Part shown: positions 8,559 to 16,874 of the stretch, piece by piece
How positions within the stretch are numbered: the stretch's first letter is position 1
Layout of the letters: each line of letters begins with the position of its first letter
Origin: Akkermansiaceae bacterium
GTDB taxonomy: Bacteria; Verrucomicrobiota; Verrucomicrobiia; Verrucomicrobiales; DEV007
Assembly: GCA_024233085.1 (NCBI GenBank)
Contig: JACKQC010000005.1
Span: 1-64,000 of the forward strand
DNA length: 64,000 nucleotides
Direction of reading: 5' to 3'
Made by a program: the position numbers and the translations under genes
Notes under the pieces: generated by a model
What the model saw: only the letters and a program-made list of their open reading frames with translations
Told to the model about the DNA's origin: nothing
Databases searched by the model: none

Positions 8559-11500
8559 TCACGGCTTCGTCAGCCAGGCGATCAGGTTGGCGAGGTCGCG
8601 GGGGGAGAGGACGGTTTCGAGACCCTCGGGCATGAGGGAGAGGCCGCTGTTGCGGACTTCCTTGATGTCGCGGCGAAAAACGGCCTCGCGGCTGCCGTCC
8701 GGGCGGCGGAGCAGCACGGCGGCGTCGGTTTCGTTGAGCAGGGCGCCGCTGACGACGGAGCCGTCCGTTTTTTCGACCAGGTACTCGACGAAATCGGGCG
8801 AGACTTCGCGGTTGGGGTCGAGGATATTCGTCAGCAACTGGTCGCGGTCCCAGGCTTTCACGGTCGAGAGATTCGGCCCGACCTGGGCGAAGCCCTCCTC
8901 GCCCGCCTGGTGGCAGGCGACGCAGAATTGCCGAAAGATTTCGTGGCCGGCTTCGGCGTCGGGTGATTCCCTGGCGATCGCGGACTGATAGGCGGCGATG
9001 ACTTCGGCGCGGGCGGCATTTCCGGAAAAAAGGGCTTTGGCTCTCGCCGCGAGTTCGGGATTGGCATGCCCGGTGAGAGTCTCGCGCCGGGCCCGGGTGA
9101 CGAGGTGGGCGGAGATTTCGCCGTTCTCGAGGGCCTGGAGGAGGACGTCGAGGCGATCTTCGCGCGAAATCAGGAACTCGAGCGCCTGTTGCTTGAGGGC
9201 GGGCGAAAGCGATCCCCACGAGGCGACCAGCGCGGGACCGACGGCGGGATCGTCGAAGCGGCCGAGGGCGCCGAGCGCGGCGCGCTGCACGTCGAGGGGA
9301 AAATCGGGGTAGAGGAGGTTTTCGAGAATGGGGCGGGTTTCCTTGAAGGTGTAGAGGCCGAGCAGGGGAAGGCAGTGCTCGAACACCGCCGGCTCGGTTT
9401 TCGGCGACCGGGTGGCGCTGACGAGCGCGGCCAGCAACAACGACGGCAGATCGGCGAGGGGAGACTCGGGCGCGGCGAAGTCGAGCAGGCGCTTTTTTCG
9501 GAGGCGCAATCCGTCGTTCAGCCCGGCGGCGGCGCAGAGGGTGGCCTGGGGCACGGGCGCCTCGGTGAGGACCGCGCCGGACCGGGAGAACTCGGCATAG
9601 GTGCGCAGACCGTTGGCGATGAGGCGGAGAAATTCGTCAAGCGAACCGTCGGCGGCGGTGGCGCCGGCGGTGCGGGACAATCCGTAAACGTATTCGAGCC
9701 GGCCCGGGGTATGGCGGATGCCGAGGGTGCGGTTCATCGCGAGCTGGGGGGCCGTTTTGACGGCGGAACTCAGCGCGGCGACGCGCAGCCAGGGATCGTT
9801 CTCGATGCGGTCGCCGAGCCGGATCAGGAACTCCGCCGCGAGGGCGGGATCGGCGTCGCCCAAGGCGAGAATGGCGGCTCCCAGCAGGCGGGGATCGCGT
9901 TCCCGCTCGAGGGCGAGGACGGCGGCGAAGACATCGGCGTCCTTCGCGAGAAAGGGTTCGGCGGCCTGGACGGCGTGGGTGCGGAGGTGGATTTCGTATC
10001 CTCCCAGCACTTTCGCCAGGTCGTCGGCGGTGAGGGCCTTCAGTCCCTCGAGACAGCGAAGGGCGTGGAGGCGAGCGGTCTCGTCCCCGTATTCGTCATG
10101 AAGCAACCGGCGCAGCGGCTCGACGGCGGTCTTGTCCTGACGCTCGAAAATGAGCCGTTGCGCCGTTTCGCGATGCCAGGCGTTCCGGTGCGCCAGCAGC
10201 TTCACCAGCTCGGCGGTGGTGGCGTCGGCCAGTCGGGGCGCGGGGCGAGGGGTGAAATCCCCCGGTGGCACGAGCCGGTAAATGCGGCCCCGGTCCATGC
10301 CACGCCGCAGGTCGATGCGGGCGTGGATGTCGTCGGGAATGGACCAGGGATGCTCGATCGCCTCGCGGTGCATGTCCAGCACGTGCAGGCAACCGTCGGG
10401 GGCGTTCTCGAAATTCACGGGCCGGAACCACACGTCCTCCGACGCGCAGAAATCGGCGTCAGCGTCGGGACGCGAGGCCTTGAAAGTCATGCCGTCGGGG
10501 GTGAGCTTCAGCCGGTAGAAGAGATTCGAGGCCACGTCGGCCACAAACAACTGGCCGCGCCATTCCTCGGGCCAGGCGTCGCCGCGATAGATGGTGACGC
10601 CGGCGGACGAGGTCACCCCGCCGGCACCGACGAGTTCGGTGGGGGGATGTTTCGAGGCCTCCTCGGCGGTCCAGCGCGCGGCGCGCTCGACCCGCCAGGC
10701 CTCGGGCGGGCTGACCCGGTGGACGGGGATGAACTCGCCGAATTCGCAGATGTCCTGGCGCGGATCGACGGGCGGGAGATGGGGGTTGCGGTCGAGGTAG
10801 CGTTTCGGCAGCACGACATGCAGCGCCGGGTCGCGGATGTTGCACACGAAACGATTGCCGTAATCGTCGAAGGCGTTGCCGAAGCGACCGAAGCCGGATT
10901 CGAGTTCCAGCGTCTCGGTGACGGGGTCGAAGCGCAGGTCGTGCCGGCTCATGGCCAGCGGAGCGTCGTCCGGTGCGTTGGATTTTTTCAAGATGCCGCC
11001 ATTGGTGCTGCCGGCGATGTGGATGCGGTTGTCGAGGCCCCAGACCGGATTGTTCATCACCGCCTGGACGTTGAGCTTTTTGAAGCCGGTATAGACCTTT
11101 CGCCGCTCGTCCGCGACGCCGTCGCCGTTCGTGTCCTTGAACCACCAGAGATCGGGGGTGGCGGTCACGAAAATGCCGCCTTTCCAGCAGACCACGCCGG
11201 TGGGCCAGCTAAGCCCCTCGGCGAACACGGTCGACTGGTCGAACACCCCGTCCCCGTCGGTGTCGGTCAGCAGGCGGATTTTCCCGATCGGCTGGTCGGT
11301 CGGGTTTTCCTGACCGGGATGGTGGGCCGCTTTGTCCGTGTAAGGGTAATCGTTCATCTCGGCCACGTAGGCGCGGCCGTTTTCGTCGTAGGCGATGTCC
11401 ACCGGGTCGGTGACCAGCGGCTCCGCCGCGATCAACTCGAGCCGGAACCCGTGCAGGGTGTGGAACTTTCTCGTCGATTCCTCCGGGGAGGTGGCCGGCG

Positions 11501-11609
11501 TTTCCGGGTAGGGCGCGCCCGAATCGGCGGGGGCCTGGGATCGCGCCGGACCGGCCGGGACGAGGAGCAGCAGCAGGGCGGCGACGGCGGGGGACGGCGA
11601 CGATTTCAC
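8559..11609 (-). CDS. PVC-type heme-binding membrane-bound dehydrogenase-like protein with C-terminal cytochrome c
   Basis: 1016 residues if it starts at the GTG at 11609, which places a signal peptide (hydrophobic AAALLLLLVPAGPA region) at the very N-terminus; a TTG at 11645 would add 12 residues. Residues about 40-400 read as a soluble-quinoprotein-like six-bladed propeller domain typical of PVC bacteria (DPVDIAYDENGRAYVAEM, DTDGDGVFD, DTNGDGVADE). Residues about 430-850 are helical HEAT-like repeats. The C-terminus is a class I cytochrome c with CVACH (C896, C899, H900) and a late Met as candidate axial ligand (SLMPEG). Such proteins are predicted periplasmic oxidoreductases, and their substrate is not established. 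It has no same-strand partner directly upstream; the amidohydrolase gene ends 76 bp before it. Confidence 0.85.
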   Translation of the reverse strand: MKSSPSPAVAALLLLLVPAGPARSQAPADSGAPYPETPATSPEESTRKFHTLHGFRLELIAAEPLVTDPVDIAYDENGRAYVAEMNDYPYTDKAAHHPGQENPTDQPIGKIRLLTDTDGDGVFDQSTVFAEGLSWPTGVVCWKGGIFVTATPDLWWFKDTNGDGVADERRKVYTGFKKLNVQAVMNNPVWGLDNRIHIAGSTNGGILKKSNAPDDAPLAMSRHDLRFDPVTETLELESGFGRFGNAFDDYGNRFVCNIRDPALHVVLPKRYLDRNPHLPPVDPRQDICEFGEFIPVHRVSPPEAWRVERAARWTAEEASKHPPTELVGAGGVTSSAGVTIYRGDAWPEEWRGQLFVADVASNLFYRLKLTPDGMTFKASRPDADADFCASEDVWFRPVNFENAPDGCLHVLDMHREAIEHPWSIPDDIHARIDLRRGMDRGRIYRLVPPGDFTPRPAPRLADATTAELVKLLAHRNAWHRETAQRLIFERQDKTAVEPLRRLLHDEYGDETARLHALRCLEGLKALTADDLAKVLGGYEIHLRTHAVQAAEPFLAKDADVFAAVLALERERDPRLLGAAILALGDADPALAAEFLIRLGDRIENDPWLRVAALSSAVKTAPQLAMNRTLGIRHTPGRLEYVYGLSRTAGATAADGSLDEFLRLIANGLRTYAEFSRSGAVLTEAPVPQATLCAAAGLNDGLRLRKKRLLDFAAPESPLADLPSLLLAALVSATRSPKTEPAVFEHCLPLLGLYTFKETRPILENLLYPDFPLDVQRAALGALGRFDDPAVGPALVASWGSLSPALKQQALEFLISREDRLDVLLQALENGEISAHLVTRARRETLTGHANPELAARAKALFSGNAARAEVIAAYQSAIARESPDAEAGHEIFRQFCVACHQAGEEGFAQVGPNLSTVKAWDRDQLLTNILDPNREVSPDFVEYLVEKTDGSVVSGALLNETDAAVLLRRPDGSREAVFRRDIKEVRNSGLSLMPEGLETVLSPRDLANLIAWLTKP

Positions 11610-11685
11610 ACGGCCATCGTAAGACGCCGGGGGCGCGCGTGGCAAGCGGGGCGCGGCCCGCGATCGTGGCGGAGCCGGCGCGGAA

Positions 11686-12585
11686 TCAGGCTCGCATGAG
11701 GAAATTTTCCACGTTGTGGCAGCGGATCGCGACGGTCCGGCCGGCGGGGAGGGTGGACTCCTTAAGCTTGAGCAGGGAGGATTCGATCGGGAAAAACGGG
11801 GCGTAACTGCCGAAGGCGAGCGCCGCGAGCGGCACCTTGCGTTCGACGAGGCGCTCGATCCCGGCGGTGCCCTCGAGCATGGCGATATCGAATTGCGCGC
11901 CCAGGGCGGCGAGGCGGGAGATTTTGAGCGGATCGGTCAGGGTGCGGAGGCTGTTGAGCAGTTGCACACGGACGCCGGCCTTGTGCCGGGGCAGGAGATC
12001 GAGCAGCGGCATGGCGTCGACATCGGGCGCCGCGACGAGGGGATGCTGGGTGCGCGTGTCCTCCATCCTCGCCGCGATCTGCACGGTGAGATCCCGCTTT
12101 TCCGCCTCGGCGAGCAGGGCGGAAAAGGCCGGGTCGGCCAGCGTGTAGCCATGGTAGTTGGGATGCAGGCGGATCCCGCGCATGCGGTGGACTTCGTGGC
12201 AGCGCCGCAGCGTTTCGCGCCAGCCGGGGAGTTTCGGGTTCACCGCCCCGAAAGGCACGAAAATCGAGGCGCCGCCCTTTTCGTGGCAGGTCTCGGCGAG
12301 CCGGTCGTTGACGGCGTCGAGATCGCGATGCAGCAGGGCGTCGAAGCTGGCCGCCCACGCCTGGGTGACGCCGCTTTCGCGCAGTTTCGCCGCCAGCGCG
12401 GCCGAATCGTCGAGCGGCAGGCGGCGAAAGGGCCAGCGCTCGAGGTAAACGTTCACGTCGATCGTCGGCTGCTCGCCCGGCTTCGGGAGCGAGCCGGAGC
12501 CGCCACCCTGCGCGATCAACGACAGCGGAGTCGTCGCCGCGGCCGTGGCCGAGGAGGAGCGGAGGAGAAAGGCGCGGCGTTTCAT
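11686..12585 (-). CDS. Exported amidohydrolase-family (TIM-barrel) protein
   Basis: 299 residues from the ATG at 12585. The N-terminus MKRRAFLLRSSSATAAATT resembles a Tat-type or Sec signal, so export is likely. The body follows the amidohydrolase-2 pattern: an early Val-Tyr strand, GAVNPKLPGW, MRGIRLHPNYHGY and a late strand with LAFGSYAPFFP. The usual HxH metal motif is replaced (INVNVYLERW-like reading, actual DVNVYLERW), and the terminal GSDAP block reads GSYAP, so the metal site looks degenerate. The gene follows the canonical amidohydrolase at 12656-13444 by 70 bp on the same strand, and the two probably arose by duplication. A catalytic role is doubtful; it may be a non-catalytic partner. 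The longer frame starting at 12810 overlaps its neighbour and was rejected. Confidence 0.75.
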   Translation of the reverse strand: MKRRAFLLRSSSATAAATTPLSLIAQGGGSGSLPKPGEQPTIDVNVYLERWPFRRLPLDDSAALAAKLRESGVTQAWAASFDALLHRDLDAVNDRLAETCHEKGGASIFVPFGAVNPKLPGWRETLRRCHEVHRMRGIRLHPNYHGYTLADPAFSALLAEAEKRDLTVQIAARMEDTRTQHPLVAAPDVDAMPLLDLLPRHKAGVRVQLLNSLRTLTDPLKISRLAALGAQFDIAMLEGTAGIERLVERKVPLAALAFGSYAPFFPIESSLLKLKESTLPAGRTVAIRCHNVENFLMRA

Positions 12586-12655
12586 GACGATGAGAAAACG
12601 ATGACAGAGGTTTCCGAAAAGAAAAGGGGCTTCGGAGGCCCGCGAAATTCCCCGG

Positions 12656-13444
12656 TCAGCGGAGGACGATTCCCTTTTTCCGCAGGATCGGCGTGAGGAG
12701 GCGCTCGAGATTTTCGCCGAGGATGAGCGACCGGGCCGCGGCGGGAATCGAGGCGCCGGTGACCTTGGCCAGTTGCGAGGCGAAGCTTCGGCCGGGGGCG
12801 TCGCTTCCAAACAACAGCCGCTCGGCGCCCAATTCCCGCACTCCCATCTCGACCACTCCCGCCGTCGGATCGAAGCCGCCCAGCCCGATGGAGACGTTGC
12901 GGTGGGCCCGGATGGCCGGGATCGCCAGCTCCCAGTTGCCGCCGGTGTGGCCGCAGATCAGCGGAACCTCCGGAAAGCGCCCGGCCAGGGCGGCGAGATC
13001 GGACGGAGTCGATTCCCCGGGGTCGTTGCCGCCGGTCTTCAGCCAGGTGTGCTGGAAGACGGGCGCCTTCAGTTCCGCCGCCAGCGATACGATGGGATCG
13101 AGTTCCGGAGCGGAGCATGGATGAGCCACCCACAGCTTCACGCCGACCAGGGGACCGTCGCGCACGCAGCGTTTCAGCTCGTCGAGCGACTTTTGGACAT
13201 GCTTCGGATTCAGGTAAACGAACCCGAAGAGTCGGTCCGGATGCGCGGCGACGGCGGCGAGGATGTCGTCGTTCTGCGCGGCGAGATCGTCGGGGGCCGG
13301 GTCCTTTTTCCACTGCAACCCCATGAAACAGCAGAACCGGTCGATGCCGACGCGGTCGCCCATCTCGATGAGATGCGCCGCCTTTTCCGCCGGGGTTGTG
13401 CCGTGGAGCGCCGCGGTCAGGTGGGTGTGGAGATCCCAGATCAT
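12656..13444 (-). CDS. Amidohydrolase-2 family metal-dependent hydrolase
   Basis: 262 residues, starting at ATG 13444 with the metal motif right at the N-terminus (MIWDLHTH, giving HxH). Further family landmarks are FGFVYLNP, GVKLWVAHP, QHTW, ICGHTGGNW and the C-terminal GSDAPG with the catalytic Asp. The full set of metal and catalytic residues is present, unlike in the downstream gene. There is no signal peptide, so it is probably cytoplasmic. Members of this family hydrolyse or decarboxylate ring and amide compounds, and the substrate cannot be read from sequence. It is the first gene of a two-gene minus-strand unit with the exported paralogue. Confidence 0.85.
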   Translation of the reverse strand: MIWDLHTHLTAALHGTTPAEKAAHLIEMGDRVGIDRFCCFMGLQWKKDPAPDDLAAQNDDILAAVAAHPDRLFGFVYLNPKHVQKSLDELKRCVRDGPLVGVKLWVAHPCSAPELDPIVSLAAELKAPVFQHTWLKTGGNDPGESTPSDLAALAGRFPEVPLICGHTGGNWELAIPAIRAHRNVSIGLGGFDPTAGVVEMGVRELGAERLLFGSDAPGRSFASQLAKVTGASIPAAARSLILGENLERLLTPILRKKGIVLR

Positions 13445-13626
13445 GATTGGGGCGTTTTGTCCGGGCCGGGAAAGTTTCAGGGGTGACAGAAATCGGATGG
13501 CGAGTCAACCCCGCATCGGCAGGGGCGATCTTATTCGAAAAAGAGGGCAATCCGGGTGGCAAAGCGATGCCGCATCCGGACAATTGACGCGGGGCGCGGC
13601 GAACCGGAAGCGCCGACGATGTTCCG

Positions 13627-14067
13627 ATGAAATCGCGAACGAAAACGAAGACGCGAACCCTCGCCGCCGCGGGACTCTGCGCGGCGGCGTGTCTCGGAGC
13701 GGCGACGGTCCGGGCTCGGGACCCGGCGGCGGACGCGCAACGCCAGGCGGGCCTTGAGATGTATCGCGCCGCCGTCCGGCCGCTCCTCGAGAAGCGCTGC
13801 GTGCGCTGCCACGGCGGCGAAAAGATCAAGGGCGAGTTCGATCTCACGACCCGCGAGACCTTGCTCGCCGGGGGAGAATCCGGAGCGGCGATCGACCTGA
13901 AGCGCCCCTCGGAGAGCCTCGTGCTCGCCCTGCTGCGCCGCGAAGAAAAACCCCACATGCCTCCGAAGGGTGATCCGGTCGACCAAGAGACGATCGGCAA
14001 GCTCGCCGTGTGGATCGCGCTCGGGGCGCCCTACGACGAGGCAAAACCCCTCGCGGACGCGCCATGA
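13627..14067 (+). CDS. Stand-alone planctomycete-type cytochrome c (PSCyt1) protein
   Basis: 146 residues with an N-terminal signal peptide (basic MKSRTKTKTR, then an Ala-rich core ending near VRA). The rest is one PSCyt1 domain: RPLLEKRCVRCHGG (C58, C61, H62), KGEFDLTTRETLLAGGESG, and KPHMPPKGDPV with the likely axial Met. These are the same blocks found at the N-termini of the two DUF1553 proteins in this window, but the DUF1549/DUF1553 part is absent here and a stop follows directly. It is probably a periplasmic electron carrier or sensor. It lies 46 bp upstream of the DUF1080-SGNH gene, so the two may be co-transcribed. Confidence 0.85.
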   Translation: MKSRTKTKTRTLAAAGLCAAACLGAATVRARDPAADAQRQAGLEMYRAAVRPLLEKRCVRCHGGEKIKGEFDLTTRETLLAGGESGAAIDLKRPSESLVLALLRREEKPHMPPKGDPVDQETIGKLAVWIALGAPYDEAKPLADAP

Positions 14068-14113
14068 TGCCCCGGCGCGCCGCGGGCGATCCGGCCATTG
14101 ACGCGGGCGCCCG

Positions 14114-15538
14114 ATGCGGCTGAAAATACCCGCCATGCACTTCGTGAATCGTTTTTTTGGGTCGGCGTGGACGGCGTTTTTGGGGTATCTCGGGTTCCTG
14201 GCGTGTTCGGTCGGCGTCGCGCGGGCCGAGCCGGTGGCTTTGTTCGATGGGAAGACATTCGCCGGGTGGGAGGGAAACATCGGCGAAGTCTGGCGGATCG
14301 AGGACGGCGCGCTGACCGCCGGCTCGCTGGAGAAGAAGCAGGAAAAGAACGACTTTCTCGCGACGACCCGGGAATTCGGCGACTTCGAACTGACCCTGAA
14401 ATGGAAACTCGAGGGGACGGAGGGGTTCGTGAACGGCGGCGTGCAGTTTCGCTCGAAGCGCATCCCCGATCATCACGAAGTCATCGGTTACCAGGCCGAT
14501 CTTGGGGCCGGATACGACGGCGCGCTCTACGACGAAAGCCGCCGCAAAACGGTGCTCGCCCAACCCGATAAGAACCTGCTCGAGAAAGCCGCCAAACCCC
14601 TCGGCGAGTGGAACGAATACCGCATCCGCGCCGAGGGCCCGCGCATTCGGATCTGGCTCAACGGCGTGCGGACCGTCGACTACACCGAGCCCGACGCGGC
14701 CATCGAACGCACGGGCATCATCGCCGTCCAGATCCACGGCAATGCCACGTCCGTCGTTCGCTACAAGGATATCCGCATCGAGGAGCTTTCCGGCGAGCCG
14801 ACCAACGCCGACGAAGCCGCCGCCCGGAAAGCCGCGGCGGAACAGGCGATCGACGCGCAATACGCCGCCTGGGTCGAGACCCTTTCCCCCGAACGCCGGG
14901 CCTGGGAAACGGTGTTGCAGGATCAGCTTGGGAGCTTTTACCTGCCCATTCACAAGCGCGAAAAGGTGGCCGGACGCTCGAACGCCTGGGATTTCGTCGA
15001 GGACGACCCCGCGCTGCCCCGGGTGCTGCTGATCGGCGATTCGGTGTCGCGCGGATACACCCTGGCGGTGCGCAAAGCCCTCGACGGCCGGGCGAATGTC
15101 CATCGCGCCCCCGCGAACTGCGGTCCGACGGCGAGCGGCCTCAAGAACCTCGACGTCTGGCTCGGCGATGGAAAGTGGGACCTGATCCATTTCAATTTCG
15201 GCATTCACGACCGCAACACGCCGGTGGCCGACTACGCGGCGCGGCTCGAGGAGTTGGTCGGGCGCCTGAAAACGACCGGCGCCCGCCTGATGTGGGCGAC
15301 CACCACGCCGATTCCCGACGATCCGGAAAAAAAACAGACGGCCGCCTCCATCGTGGAGCGCAACGCCGCCGCCGCCGCGCTGATGGAGAAGCAGGGCGTG
15401 GCGGTGGACGATCTTTTCGCCGCGGTCACGCCCCACCTGGCGGAGTATCAGAACCCGAAAGACGTGCATTTCAACGGCGCCGGCTACGATTTCCTGGGTC
15501 AGACCGTGGCCCGCGCGATCGAATCGGCCATGAAATAA
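14114..15538 (+). CDS. Secreted DUF1080 (3-keto-disaccharide hydrolase-like) / SGNH hydrolase fusion
   Basis: 474 residues; a second ATG at 14135 gives a tidier signal peptide and could be the real start. Residues about 40-235 are a DUF1080 / laminin-G-like sandwich (LFDGKTFAGWEG, NGGVQFRS, HEVIGYQADLG, YKDIRIEEL). Residues about 295-474 are a GDSL/SGNH hydrolase with the block I Gly-Asp-Ser (G308, D309, S310), a block III-like NFGIHD, and a C-terminal Asp450-Val-His452. All catalytic residues of an esterase are visible. DUF1080 proteins act on or bind oxidised disaccharides and the SGNH half could remove acyl groups, so a two-step periplasmic glycan enzyme is plausible. A linker with an Ala/Glu-rich helix joins the halves. 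Confidence 0.85.
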   Translation: MRLKIPAMHFVNRFFGSAWTAFLGYLGFLACSVGVARAEPVALFDGKTFAGWEGNIGEVWRIEDGALTAGSLEKKQEKNDFLATTREFGDFELTLKWKLEGTEGFVNGGVQFRSKRIPDHHEVIGYQADLGAGYDGALYDESRRKTVLAQPDKNLLEKAAKPLGEWNEYRIRAEGPRIRIWLNGVRTVDYTEPDAAIERTGIIAVQIHGNATSVVRYKDIRIEELSGEPTNADEAAARKAAAEQAIDAQYAAWVETLSPERRAWETVLQDQLGSFYLPIHKREKVAGRSNAWDFVEDDPALPRVLLIGDSVSRGYTLAVRKALDGRANVHRAPANCGPTASGLKNLDVWLGDGKWDLIHFNFGIHDRNTPVADYAARLEELVGRLKTTGARLMWATTTPIPDDPEKKQTAASIVERNAAAAALMEKQGVAVDDLFAAVTPHLAEYQNPKDVHFNGAGYDFLGQTVARAIESAMK

Positions 15539-15561
15539 AAGACGCGAGGGCCGGGCCGACT

Positions 15562-15598
15562 CAATAGGGTTAGGTCATCGAGTCAACCCTGTCTGGTC
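15562..15598. repeat. 37-bp hairpin repeat, copy 3
   Basis: Arms AATAGGGTTAGGTC and GAGTCAACCCTGTC around ATC, then a GGTC tail. It lies 23 bp after the DUF1080-SGNH stop and about 100 bp before lipA. Confidence 0.75.
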
Positions 15599-15647
15599 AA
15601 AGCTCGAGGCGTTGGGGTTCGTTTCGGATTTCCGGCTCCGCCGAATT

Positions 15648-15659
15648 GGGGGGGGGGGG
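15648..15659. repeat. 12-base G homopolymer upstream of lipA
   Basis: An uninterrupted run of twelve G residues, 37 bp before the lipA start codon. Tracts of this length slip during replication and, when placed between promoter and start, can vary expression. It could also be a sequencing or assembly weak point. Confidence 0.9.
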
Positions 15660-15696
15660 ACTTGACCCTGCCGCGGAGCGGTCGAAATTCAGCGTC

Positions 15697-16599
15697 ATGC
15701 CGAAAATCGATCCCGCTCTGCATCAGTCGAAAAAACCGCCCTGGATTCGGGTGCGGCTGCCGAGCAATCCGGTCTTTTGGGACACGAAGGGACTGGTCGA
15801 CGACCTGGGACTGGTGACGGTGTGCGAGGAGGCGCAGTGTCCGAACCGCTGGGAGTGTTGGGGACAGGGAACGGCGACGATGATGATCGCGGGCGAGCGC
15901 TGCACGCGGGCCTGCGGCTTCTGCGCGGTGGACACGCGCAAGCCCTTGCCGCTCGAGGCCGACGAACCGGATCGGGTCGCCGAGGCGACGCGGCGGATGG
16001 GGCTGAACCACGTCGTCATCACCGCCGTGGCGCGGGACGATCTGGCGGACGGCGGGGCGCTCCATTTCGCGAACACCATCCGCGCGGTGCGGGCGGCGAA
16101 TCCGAGTATCGTCATCGAGGTGCTGACGCCCGATTTCAACGGGGACGAAGAGGCGCTGCGCGTCGTGATCGAGGCCGGCCCGCGAATTTTTAATCACAAT
16201 GTGGAGACGGTGGAGCGGCTGACGCCGGTCGTCCGTTCGCGCGCCCAATACCGGCGGTCGCTGGCGGTGCTGAAAAACGCGCGAAGCCTGGCGCGGAACC
16301 TGGGACGTCGCGTGGCGACCAAGAGCGGGATCATGCTCGGACTCGGCGAAAGCGAGGCCGAAATCCTGCGCACGCTGGACGATCTGCGGGACCACGAAGT
16401 GACCGTGCTGACGATGGGGCAGTATTTGCGGCCGTCGCCGAAGCACCTGCCGGTGGTGGAGTATGTGACGCCGGAGGCCTTTGACCGGCTGAAGGCGATC
16501 GCGCTGGAAAAGGGGTTCCGGCACGTGGCGTCGGGGCCCTTGGTGCGCAGTTCCTATCATGCCGGGGATTTTCGCCCGGAAATGGACGCGGACGCGTGA
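15697..16599 (+). CDS. lipA: Lipoyl synthase (radical SAM)
   Basis: 300 residues. The enzyme inserts two sulfurs into protein-bound octanoyl groups to make the lipoyl cofactor of 2-oxoacid dehydrogenases and the glycine cleavage system. Both iron-sulfur sites are intact: the auxiliary cluster CEEAQCPNRWEC (C43, C48, C54) and the radical SAM cluster CTRACGFC (C69, C73, C76). The conserved C-terminal RSSYHA supplies the serine that ligates the auxiliary cluster. The start at 15697 (MPKIDPALHQ) was chosen because the upstream extension runs through the poly-G tract. Length is typical. No lipB is adjacent, and the gene appears to stand alone between two hairpin/AT-rich gaps. Cytoplasmic. Confidence 0.97.
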   Translation: MPKIDPALHQSKKPPWIRVRLPSNPVFWDTKGLVDDLGLVTVCEEAQCPNRWECWGQGTATMMIAGERCTRACGFCAVDTRKPLPLEADEPDRVAEATRRMGLNHVVITAVARDDLADGGALHFANTIRAVRAANPSIVIEVLTPDFNGDEEALRVVIEAGPRIFNHNVETVERLTPVVRSRAQYRRSLAVLKNARSLARNLGRRVATKSGIMLGLGESEAEILRTLDDLRDHEVTVLTMGQYLRPSPKHLPVVEYVTPEAFDRLKAIALEKGFRHVASGPLVRSSYHAGDFRPEMDADA

Positions 16600-16874
16600 G
16601 TCGGCGGGGTGGAGGGGCCGGACAAGCTGAAAGTGAAAGAATTGAGCGAGGTGAAGGGGGCGGAAAAGGGAAAGAAGTGAAAGTATTTCGGAAAAATGTA
16701 ATCAGCGTTAAGAACTGAAATTTTCATATTTTTTTCGCTTCATTTTCTGAAAAATAGCCTTGGCTTCCATAGTTTTTGTTTCATACGAATAAGGTGGCGA
16801 CCTCTCTTTGGAGGAACCCATTGAGGGGCGGCCCAAGGCCGCGGGCGAGGCCCGGATTTTCCGGTGCGAGACGC

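Noticed and set aside
9066..11699. Long plus-strand open frame of 877 codons across the dehydrogenase-like gene
   Set aside because: It is antisense to a gene with clear family motifs; long shadow frames are expected in DNA this rich in G/C.
11686..12810. Longer form of the exported amidohydrolase starting at 12810
   Set aside because: It would overlap the neighbouring amidohydrolase gene and hide the signal peptide at the ATG at 12585.
16740..16874. Candidate promoter in the AT-rich stretch before the ankyrin-transpeptidase gene
   Set aside because: A TTGGCT box is present but no acceptable -10 box at normal spacing.
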